From contig OX388343.1 of assembly GCA_947579665.1 (NCBI GenBank), forward strand, positions 86,718,254 to 86,782,253: a DNA stretch of 64,000 bases, given 5' to 3'. The notes below the pieces were generated by a model. That model saw nothing but the letters and a program-made list of their open reading frames with translations, searched no databases and was not told the DNA's origin. Origin of the DNA: Sympetrum striolatum. Taxonomy: Eukaryota; Arthropoda; Insecta; Odonata; Libellulidae. Below, piece after piece: positions 12,059 through 20,800 of this stretch (the stretch's first letter is position 1; the number at the start of each line of letters is the position of its first letter). Both the position numbers and the translations under genes were made by a program.

Positions 12059-13317
12059 TAATAATAATAATTGAAGAAAGCCTAATTTTAATGAAACCAG
12101 TTGCATGTAAGGTTATATTCTGTGAATGTTTACATGTGTGATTAATCAAGAAGTGATATTTTTAAGTATTAGTATTTTTTAGTATATTAAATATATACCA
12201 TTTCAATTACAAACTATGTGCTTATCTGAGATAAATTTTTCCAATCTGAAAGATTAACATTTTCAGAAATTTTTTGTTAAAAGTAAATATTACCCTAAAA
12301 TAACACTTTTGGAAGAAAGCTTTGAATTGAGTTTTTCTACTCATGATTAAGTAAAGCATATTTATCTTTCTTCAATAGGCATAGTAATAATTATAATAAT
12401 AGAAGGACTTAATTAGGGCGAGATTGAGACTAGGAAGTCTCTTCTTACATCTAACCCTTTGTGGTATGAGAAATGAATGAAAATAGATAGCTTGCAAAAG
12501 TACAAAGAAAAAAAAACACTATGCGGATTATAAAACCTAAGCTAAGAGCTTAGGAGAAATTTCCACTGCAGGAAAACACTCACTAGAAGGGGAGTGTGAA
12601 AAACCTGCAGACCAAACCTGCCTACAAGTAGATAGCTAAATTTGATGATGAAAGTAGGTTAAAAGAGAAAAAAAGACAAGAAAAACTGATATAGGTATAC
12701 AAAGAAGAATGAGCAAGTGATGACACATTTACATAAACATCAGTATCTCAGAAACACAAACTAATTGTGAGATGAGTTTCAAATGTAACGACAGGAATTG
12801 TATCAATAGCAAAAAAAATAAAATTATATTACCAGATTAAACTAACTTTGTCAATTATTACCATTAAATTAGCATGAACAGGATTTCGCTTAAAAGCTCG
12901 TCAAATATTCGGAATGAGACAAGAATTAAAAAATACAAGCAAATACTTGGTAAAACTACTAAGTCTAGAACACTTAAAAAATAAAATACATTAAAAATTA
13001 TAGAATAAAGAAGATAAAATGTATTAACCTAAAAACATTCATTAAGATAGGGGATAAGATTGGAATAGAAAGATTACCTGAAAGAGAAAGGGTTGTAATT
13101 GGCAGGCCAAGACATTTTGTGATGGGGGTGGGAGAAGGAGCAGAAGCATATTTAGTGTGCGAATCAACGAGGGAATTTCCTGGCTCTATAAACTGTTTCA
13201 TTGGCTGATGATAGAAATATTTTACCCCGTCAGAGAAAATTGTTTCCCCTCTCTTTCGCTTTTAGCAACTACTGGTTAAACATCACGGAATCAGGCGTAA
13301 CTTTGTGGTAGTTATTA
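12059..13317. other. non-coding stretch
   Basis: No supported gene or named repeat. The - strand has a 67-codon open frame at 12998-13201 of no recognised family. Confidence 0.4.
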
Positions 13318-13525
13318 AATATATCAAAATCCATATTGAGGAAACTTTTACTAAACCACAGAAAAGGTACAGAAACAACCATGGTTTTGCAGCATGGTTG
13401 CATCATCAGGTTCATTAAATCATCTTTTATCTGATTATGCAGCCATGCTGCGAAACCATGGTTGTTTCTGTACCTTTTCTGTGGTTAAGTAAAAGTTTCC
13501 TCAATATGGATTTTGATATAACTAC
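13318..13525. mobile_element. near-perfect long hairpin (foldback MITE)
   Basis: Arms 13321-13402 and 13439-13520 are almost exact reverse complements (about 80 bp, few mismatches) around a 36-base loop. The complementarity continues outward with an indel (GTAGTTAT and ATAACTAC). High arm identity suggests recent origin. A transcript would give a long dsRNA. Confidence 0.9.
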
Positions 13526-14802
13526 TGGTCACTTGTACATTTTACACGTGTATGCAAAGAGGGCGAATCCCCTTAATTTGCATTCTTTCAATATGGTAAC
13601 AGACGATTTGCTATTTATTTTGATGTAGGTGCTTGAAGCAGATTGGCTAAATATTCCCCCCCTCAACAAGAAGCTTGATTCGCACTCTAGGCATAGTCAA
13701 TATTGCCTGCCAAGAAAAGTGTTCCCTTAACTTACTTTTCAAATATTACATGTTAAATTAATTAAATGCATATACATATAGCAAGTTTGATAAAATTGGT
13801 AATTTTGTTATTGAATTTAAATATTTCCATTTTAATACTATTTTGTGGTGTGTACAAATCTTTTAGCAATCACATTTTAACTGACTTTTTTACTAATCTC
13901 AAAATAGAGAAATTTTTCTATGAATAAGTCTTTAAGTTCTGATGTCGTTCTCAAAGCAAATCAAGAGGACTAGGGGTAATGAAACTATGAAACATTATAG
14001 TAGTAGTGGTCAATTATTAAGAATGAGCTAAAGGCAACCTTCTTTTATATCTTAACTTATTTTTTATCATCTGGGAAATTATTTCTGTGGTATTTATCTG
14101 TATTTACTAACAAGATAACACCCCATTAAATTTCAGGAAATTATTCTCTTATTTAAGAAATTTTATGATCAGTTCTTTATATTTAGCCTGAACCATATTT
14201 TTTTAAACTTAACCCAGCCATAATTACCTTATTTGGTTCTAAACTAACCTTTATCTCGATGAAAGCCTACCTTCTCATGATTGTGAGTACAAGAGGTGTT
14301 ATGATTTAACACTATTAAACCATAGGTGTGACTGCAAGAATAAGATCACTCGGAAAGTGAAAGTATTAGGAAGGCAGAAATTTATTTCTTAATAAGCTAT
14401 CCAAATTAAGTCAAATTAACGTTACTTGAAGGAGCGAATGGAAATATTACAATTTGATAAACAAAATTATTATGACCCATTGGTTTGATAACTTATTTCT
14501 TATCCTAAAAAAACTTCTTAATTTTGGTTACTTTCAGGGGCCAATTTTTCATGAGAAATGATTTTCAGAACAGATGTGCCGGTAATTTCAATAGACTATA
14601 ATGACAATGATTGGTACGGTTGTCCCAGAAACCGGAACATCTAAGTTTGAAGAAGATAGGCGTTGCCATAAAACTTAGTTGGAGTTAATTTAATCTACTT
14701 ATAAAATACTCTGTATACAGCGTCGCTACTCAACAAAAATCGCATTTAATTAATGTATCTACGAAATATAAGTATATTCCATAATACTTCCTCTTCAAGT
14801 TC
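13526..14802. other. non-coding stretch
   Basis: No gene, RNA gene or repeat that can be supported. Confidence 0.4.
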
Positions 14803-15081
14803 TTATATGTAACCGGGACCATATATTACAACCATGACAGTCTCAGTCAAAACGGGACGTATGGTAAGTCTACCAACAAGGACACCATAGACGATACCTT
14901 CTGTGCAGAATCGTGACTCCAGTATAACCAAAGTACACTTTGCTGCCCGGATTAGTTTGCACACCACAAGTTTCCTGCGAGATGAATTTTTCCGTTTGGA
15001 TTGATGGTAATGCGCAGTTCTGGGGGCATTGATCTTTGGAGTATTTAAAGTATTTAACCGATTATATCGGCTTAGTGTCAA
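14803..15081 (-). CDS. hypothetical ORF, 92 codons, unrecognised
   Basis: An ATG-started frame with a basic N-terminal half (SKRKNSSRRK) and a more hydrophobic C-terminal half. Base composition is more balanced than the flanks. No domain is recognised and no splice context was found. It may be a chance frame or a fragment of an old mobile element. Confidence 0.2.
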   Translation of the reverse strand: MTLSRYNRLNTLNTPKINAPRTAHYHQSKRKNSSRRKLVVCKLIRAAKCTLVILESRFCTEGIVYGVLVGRLTIRPVLTETVMVVIYGPGYI

Positions 15082-15391
15082 CCAAATAATGTAATATTTT
15101 AATATTTAATTCAAATGTGAATAAGGGATGTAAATTTTTAAAAGCATTCCCTCTTCAAATATTTAAGATAACCTTCATCCTCAAATGAGTCTTTTCTTTG
15201 TCGGGAAAAATATTGTATGACTAATGCCTTTTCTCCTTTCCCTAATTTTTAAATGATAAACCAAAACTTTCCAAAGTGTCCTTTCAAAATTTATATAATT
15301 CAGATTTAATTTTTTATTTTTGTGCGACCATAATAATTAACTTTCATTGATGCCTTTTAAATCGCCGTAGCGGATATTTTCTTGTATTATG

Positions 15392-15424
15392 ATTGGTCAA
15401 TTGCCTTTGTCAGCTGATATAAAA
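15392..15424 (+). promoter_or_regulatory. CCAAT plus TATA promoter-like cluster
   Basis: An inverted CCAAT box (ATTGG, 15392-15396) is followed by TATAAAA at 15418-15424. The DNA just downstream (15440-15750) has more CpG than its surroundings. This predicts a + strand start near 15448. Confidence 0.4.
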
Positions 15425-15447
15425 TATGGCCATGCGCGATTCGCTTA

Positions 15448-15747
15448 TGAGTCGAGCTATACCGTCACGCCCGTGTTTTCATTCTAACCAAACATTACTG
15501 AAAAAATTTGTATTAGAGTATCGTATTTAGAATACGTTTGCGCTTAAACAAAACCTATCGACTATCTTTTGCGCTTCACTAATCAGGTAGCGGAAATAGT
15601 CGCGTCACCTGCAAGGCGGTGGACTTATCGATTGGAAGGGAAGTCTGCATACAACAACTATCTCAACGCTTTACTTGCAAGACAATGGTTGTCAATAAGA
15701 ATTTTTGGTTTATTACTGGCTTCTTCGTGGATTGAATCATCACAAAT
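15448..15747 (+). ncRNA. candidate 5' exon (non-coding RNA or upstream leader)
   Basis: Downstream of the TATA-like box, this CpG-richer stretch ends at a full-consensus GTAAGT donor (15748-15753). It has only short ATG-started frames (27 and 16 codons), plus a 68-codon frame without ATG (about 15548-15750). It could be the first exon of a long non-coding RNA, or a distal 5' UTR exon of AGO1, whose coding start lies 2.1 kb further on. No partner acceptor can be proven. Confidence 0.3.
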
Positions 15748-15753
15748 GTAAGT

Positions 15754-16258
15754 CATTGAATGCTGTCAGTGACATGATTAGTTATTGTTTATGTTTTCAA
15801 TGCAGCAATTCTGCGCGACCTTGACATTGCAATGTTGCCGTACGGTAGGTCAAGCTGGTGGCGCATCTTCCTTGTATTTGTGCTCGTATACAATTGGTAA
15901 TGGCCGAAAAATATATTCACATATTGTGTTAATGCAAACAGAAGCATGCTCTACAGGTTCTATTCTCTAATACCGGATTATACTGCGCATTACGTCACTT
16001 TGTTATCGCATGTGATGTAAATACGTTGTTGTTTTGAAACTTAATCCATAAATTTGTTGACTGACTGATCCTACCGAGTTGCATGCTTTGTTAAGCAATT
16101 ATGATTAATCGGCCGTTATTATCTAATAAAGTAATATTTTATTTATTCAACTTTCCTTTATAATTAATAATCCGTGTAATTTTCGGTGAAGGGCAGAATT
16201 TTCAGAAAAGGTGCGTATATTTCTAAATAAGAATCCGTTTCACGGGTGTATCAACATG
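15754..16258. other. non-coding stretch
   Basis: No supported gene. On the - strand side it probably holds the end of the mRpL53 transcript. Confidence 0.4.
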
Positions 16259-16264
16259 TTTATT
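16259..16264 (-). promoter_or_regulatory. polyadenylation signal AATAAA (minus strand)
   Basis: TTTATT on the + strand reads AATAAA on the - strand, 91 bases after the stop of the 58-codon membrane ORF. It would end a transcript carrying both that ORF and mRpL53. Confidence 0.5.
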
Positions 16265-16354
16265 AATATCACACACAAATATACATTTCTAGCGAGAGAT
16301 AAATGACTAGCATCGTGTCTATGCATTTCTTCAATAAACTTTGAATAAACATAA

Positions 16355-16531
16355 TTAATCAACAGGTTTCAGAGTCACAAATCGTGATATGATAATAACT
16401 ATGACAATTGTACTAGCAGCAAAACAAGCAACAAATATATACCATGTATCCTCATCAAAGACATCAGTAAATGCGGGTACCTGGTTGTAAAGGGTGTCGA
16501 TGATTTTCATATTATATTGATTCTTCTGCAT
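16355..16531 (-). CDS. small single-pass membrane peptide, 58 codons, downstream of mRpL53
   Basis: ATG at 16531-16529, stop TAA at 16357-16355. The peptide has a polar N-terminal part with an acidic patch (FTDVFDEDTW, residues 21-30). A single hydrophobic segment follows at about residues 31-49 (YIFVACFAASTIVIVIIIS), then a short tail RFVTLKPVD. Codon use is balanced and the frame is clean. It begins 67 bases after the mRpL53 stop on the same strand, with no polyadenylation signal or clear acceptor between, and an AATAAA follows. This looks like the second cistron of a bicistronic mRNA. No family is recognised; mitochondrial or ER membrane location would be a guess. Confidence 0.6.
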   Translation of the reverse strand: MQKNQYNMKIIDTLYNQVPAFTDVFDEDTWYIFVACFAASTIVIVIIISRFVTLKPVD

Positions 16532-16598
16532 GATTGCGATATGTAAAACACGAATGCTAGACGTAACACAATATACGTGATTAGAACGAAAAATGCTA

Positions 16599-16747
16599 TT
16601 ACTTTCGTTTTCTTGATCCTTTTTTATCCAATTTTGTCTTGACAGTCTCTTCTACAGGCACAAGTGGTGTTATATGTTTATTGTAAAGCTGTAGTATTTC
16701 TAGAGCAGTCAGTTTACTGCTCTTTAGATGAACAATTTCGCCATTAC
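16599..16747 (-). CDS. mRpL53: mRpL53 exon 3
   Basis: Starts after CATTTAG with GNGEIVHLKSSKLTALEILQ and ends with a Lys/Arg-rich tail and TAA at 16601-16599. Confidence 0.9.
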
Positions 16748-17542
16748 CTAAATGAGACATACATTCATCATTAAGAACAACTTTTAAATATAGATTGGAA
16801 AACAAGAAATAAATTTTAAATTTACACTACGGAGAGGACTCACCGAGAGTAAAAGAAACTGTGGGTTCACTTCTGTTACAGACTATTTCAGTTTTGAAAC
16901 GGCAGGTAGGATTAGTTTCCTGAACTCGGGGAGCTGAAATGTGGAAGAGGAAGTCCCTGAAAAATAAAATATTACATAAATTAGCGTTGTATAAAATGTG
17001 ACGAATTGTAAAGGTTTCTAATATCAATAAAGTATGAACAAATGGTCTCATGATTACAAAATGAGTTTTCAATGAAATGGCTATCACGAACAATAACATT
17101 AATGTTGCTATTATGAAATCGTAAATTAATGCTTTAAAATCATAAACTATGGATAACTATACAATCTGTTTGCATGGGCATTGAAGACAACATGGCTACT
17201 AAATCCAAACCAACAATAGATGCCCCCCCCAGTAGCCGAAGAGGGACTATTTCCATGCTGGGAAAAACTTATGGGTGTGGACAATGTAATGGTAAGTAAA
17301 AAATAAAAATATCTCGTAGGGAAGACACGGAATAAAACTATAAACGCCGTGAAACAAATGACTTCATTTAGTCTTTTATTTATTTCAATTTCTTACCTAA
17401 TAGCTACTGCGTTCTCGTGAAATGGATCAAATTTCACATTAATATGTTTTACTGGTTTCAAATTCACTTGTCGTAGTTGTTTGGAGATTGCACTAATTAA
17501 TCCCGCTGATCGACGGAGCGTTCCAGAGAAGGGCACAGACAT
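16599..17542 (-). CDS. mRpL53: mitochondrial large ribosomal subunit protein mL53 (3 exons, 135 aa)
   Basis: mL53 is a small nuclear-encoded protein of the mitochondrial large ribosomal subunit. Exons on the - strand: 17542-17397, 16956-16844 and 16747-16599. Each intron is GT/AG and phases agree (2, 1). The N-terminus MSVPFSGTLRRSAGLISAIS, then LRQVNLKPVKHINVKFDPF, is typical of insect mL53. The middle reads DFLFHISAPRVQETN and EIVCNRSEPTVSFTL. The C-terminal part reads GNGEIVHLKSSKLTALEILQ, matching the conserved LTALE stretch, and ends in a basic tail. The second intron uses the acceptor CATTTAG just before GTAATGG; reading through would insert VVLNDECMSHL instead. The gene faces AGO1 head to head, with 335 bases between start codons. 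Assignment rests on recalled family wording and length. Confidence 0.93.
16844..16956 (-). CDS. mRpL53: mRpL53 exon 2
   Basis: Preceded by a TTTTTCAG acceptor and ended by a GTGAGT donor. It encodes DFLFHISAPRVQETNPTC and SEPTVSFTL. Confidence 0.93.
17192..17291 (+). CDS. AGO1: candidate alternative first coding exon of AGO1 (antisense, inside mRpL53 intron 1)
   Basis: ATG at 17192 in good context (ACAACATGG) opens a clean 33-codon frame: MATKSKPTIDAP, then SSRRGTISMLGKTYGCGQCN. It ends one base into a codon at a full GTAAGT donor (17292). That phase is the same as AGO1 exon 1, so it would splice in frame to AGO1 exon 2 (22795) and give an Ala at the joint. It lies on the strand opposite mRpL53. 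Supported only by start context, donor and phase; it may be chance. Confidence 0.4.
17397..17542 (-). CDS. mRpL53: mRpL53 exon 1
   Basis: 48 codons plus 2 bases, with donor GTAAGA. It encodes the conserved N-terminus through KFDPFHENAVAI. Confidence 0.93.
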
Positions 17543-17877
17543 CTCTACAAAGTCAGTGTGGCAACCTCACAAATTTTACCACTAATAACGGAAAGAATAT
17601 TGACCGTTATGAATTATCGTTGCTCAATTTTCTCCAGTGAATGAAAGATAATACCTCATTACGTTTTACTGCTTGCAATGGAGTTGTTAATGCCACCGAT
17701 TGGTTAATGCTACGATCCTTAATTACAGATCGTGTTTCGCTTACGAAATTGTGTGTGTGTCTGCTTTGTCGTGTGACGGGTCGCCATGTTAGAGAAGTGG
17801 ATACGTTGGTCTGAGAAACCTCATCTTCAATTTTTTTTTAATTTATAGCAGATTTATTGTAAATTTTTGTCGCAGCA
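17543..17877. promoter_or_regulatory. shared head-to-head promoter, mRpL53 (-) and AGO1 (+)
   Basis: Only 335 bases separate the two start codons, so both promoters and both 5' leaders must fit here. The interval has an ATTGG (inverted CCAAT) near 17697 and more CpG than its surroundings. The AGO1 leader contains an upstream ORF of 20 codons (17786-17848). A CGCAG just before the AGO1 ATG could be an acceptor, so a 5' UTR intron is possible. Confidence 0.65.
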
Positions 17878-17896
17878 ATGTATCCTGTTGGTCAAC
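17878..17896 (+). CDS. AGO1: AGO1 coding exon 1 (MYPVGQ start)
   Basis: Nineteen coding bases, MYPVGQ plus one base, then the GTAAGC donor. MYPVGQ is the usual start of one insect AGO1 isoform. The 4.9-kb intron that follows holds the candidate cassette exon. Confidence 0.85.
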
Positions 17897-20800
17897 GTAA
17901 GCATATACTTTTTTATTATTTATAAACTAACTCATTCAAACGTCTTTAGAATCGCTTTGTAGTTTCGAGGTTCGTCTATGGTGTGTTCCTATTATGTTTT
18001 CCCGCAATGAACTGTTGGAATATTCCTTTTTATTTATTATTATTTATTTCCTAGAACATAATCAGTTTGTCTGAGTAAGACCTTAAATAGTTTTTAGTAT
18101 TTTTGTATGGTCTTCGAAAACCAAGCAAACGTGGAACATAAGCACAGATCGATTAGGTTAATTTTTGACATAGAGAGATCACAGTGTTAAAGGAATTATG
18201 TATTGGAAAGACTCATTTCTTTTGTACAAATTGTAATTAATAGTTTTATGTAGTACTTTTTGATCAGATAAAGAGTAAACATCTCTTCCTCGGAAGTCCC
18301 AGTGACTCATGCTCTTAATCTTCGAAATGAGTCAATCACCTTCAGCAATAGGTCATGAAATTATAGTGTAATATTGTAATATGTCCTTTGACTTTATATC
18401 GTCCGTTATTTTTTCGGACTAAAAGATTTTTTTTTGCTCTCTCATCTTAGTTTTCTATGGCCTTGTATGTTGACCAGATCATCATTTTGTTTTCATATTG
18501 TTTTTAGTTACAAGATATTCTTATAAATCATACCCTGCGTATGAGGCATAAGGAACGTACTACCATTCTTTAACATTGTAGATTGTAAACATTTTCTGTT
18601 AACCTCTGGCATCCTTTCTGTAATTTTCATATTTTTAGTGTTGCCTTTGCACTAACAGGCTCTGTATTTTTCATTTACCCTGCGGTTTGAATCTCCCTAT
18701 CAACGTGGGTGTTCCACTTTTTGGGGGTTTGGTGATTGGGGAATACATTTGAAACGCTATGCACCCTGTAACTGCTTTAAACTTGGCCAACCTGAATGCC
18801 TGCTTCCCGTGACCCACCTTGGCTTTGCTTGCTGCATTTGTTATTTGCGCTTCTCTTCACCTGCAGAGGTTCCCTCATGGTCTGTACCAGGACAGACATG
18901 TACACCTCAACCATCCTCCCCTGCAGTGGGTATGCTCACTTTATTAATCTTACGCTTCAGTCACCTTGTTTACTTGTCTTTGTGAATGCTTAGGACGTTG
19001 ATTGTAATTTATTTTTAAAAGTTTTGGTATTTGGTGAAATGTTTCGGAGTGGTAGAAACAAGATTGGCATGCATTTACTTCCTATTTTACATTACTGTAT
19101 ACCATGCTACCCTTATTACTGTAAATCGAATTAAATGCAAATGTTCAACAAACTAGAGCCTCTGTTTCCCTATTCATAGGAGATATGTGAGCAATCAATA
19201 TTAATGCCTCTGACTTTCACTAGTTATGTTTTGAAATATTTTCAGTGTTAGTCGCTCATTCATGCAAAAACAGTTTATTTTACTAAACAGCGATTTCTTA
19301 TTTTATGTAGATGCTATATTAGATATTCAGTGGCTATCCATACAAAAATACTTATTGTAGTAAAATTAAAATTCTCTGATTTATTTCTTACATGTTTAGT
19401 GATTGCATGGTTTATGTATCTGTCTTATAAAATGAATATTGTTAAGTTTAGGTAGCATTATCATGCATGAATCACAATATCCTATACTAAATGATAGGAA
19501 GAATCTTGTTAGAATGTGAGAAAGGATATTGTAATGAGCTGAAATTATTAATTGAATTTTCAAGTAATGTGTATGTAAGTTTGTTTTTAAAGATTTTTTG
19601 TTAAAATACTTAACAAGCTAATGGAAATCTTGAATATGCTTTGCTTGGCTAGTATTTATAGAGACATTGCATTACTGGAATGTTTACTACATTAAGAATG
19701 TAAAATTCTGAGACATAATAAGAACCTCACTGTTGTTAGGTGTATATATGTAATTGATGCAGGTTGGAAGTATGTTGTGGAATGTATTTAGTAATTAAAT
19801 TTGACCTTTTAATTTTTTCAAGAACTAATTTTTAAATCTAATTTTGGCCCAACAAAGCAGCCATGATCATTAACAAAAAGAACTACTGCGTAAACACACC
19901 TATAATGTCCATTGTGTTAAGCTAGTCGAAAAATTTAAAAATGTTTGTGAATATTACCAACTTAGCACTTTAATTCTATGGATTACTTTAATGTATGTTA
20001 GCTCTCATACTACAATTATCAAATATGTAAGAATAGCCTCGGGTACCTTGGATGTCTGGGAACCCTTATTGTACATTTATGCAATCATACAGTGTAATAT
20101 TTAATTATTTATTTCCTTTTATCACTCAAAATGTTTTTCCTAAAATTATTCAAATTTATTAATTAGGGTTAATGCAGTAACTTCATTATACATGCTCAAG
20201 GCCTAATCACTGCAAAATAAATATGTTGAAGCTGACAAAAAATTGACTGAGATAACCTAGGGATAAACTAATAAAATTAAATTTCTTTCTATTCTAAGTA
20301 AGTGTGCTTTGTGTAATTAATCAGTCTCTCACCAACATTGATTTTTGCATTTATAGTTTGATCCTCTATCATGTTTGTAGTACGTATCATTCAAATTACA
20401 ATTTAGCTCAATTCTAAGTGTTGCAGAAAGTTCTCAGGCATCTATGTAATATGTAAGGAAATATGAAAATTATTGAGGCTATTGCAGTTAAAGTCTGTGG
20501 TTACTTTCTACCATAGTATTTTTTGGGTTGTCACTTAGGAATGCTATGTATATCTTCTTCTAACATACTTTCTTATATTGTGGATACCCAGCTGGTTAAT
20601 TGCTTAAGACCTGTCAATGTCAGGATGAGTAGTTATTAGTCAAGATGATTCCATACTTACAAATAATTTTAATTGCTTCAAATATTTAACTTTGTAGTCC
20701 ATCTATGTTAAATGAAGTCGGTGATAGAAATCTGTTTTTAGTTGAAAATGTGGAATAAGTATTAAAAACTCTAAAAGTACAACTATCAATAAATTTAGTC

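Noticed and set aside
13437..13628. 63-codon open frame
   Set aside because: Its first part is one arm of the long hairpin; no product is recognisable.
16748..16805. mRpL53 read from the Met in MFSNLYLKVVLNDE
   Set aside because: Using the acceptor before GTAATGG restores the conserved SFTLGNGEIVHL wording. The longer reading is intron sequence.
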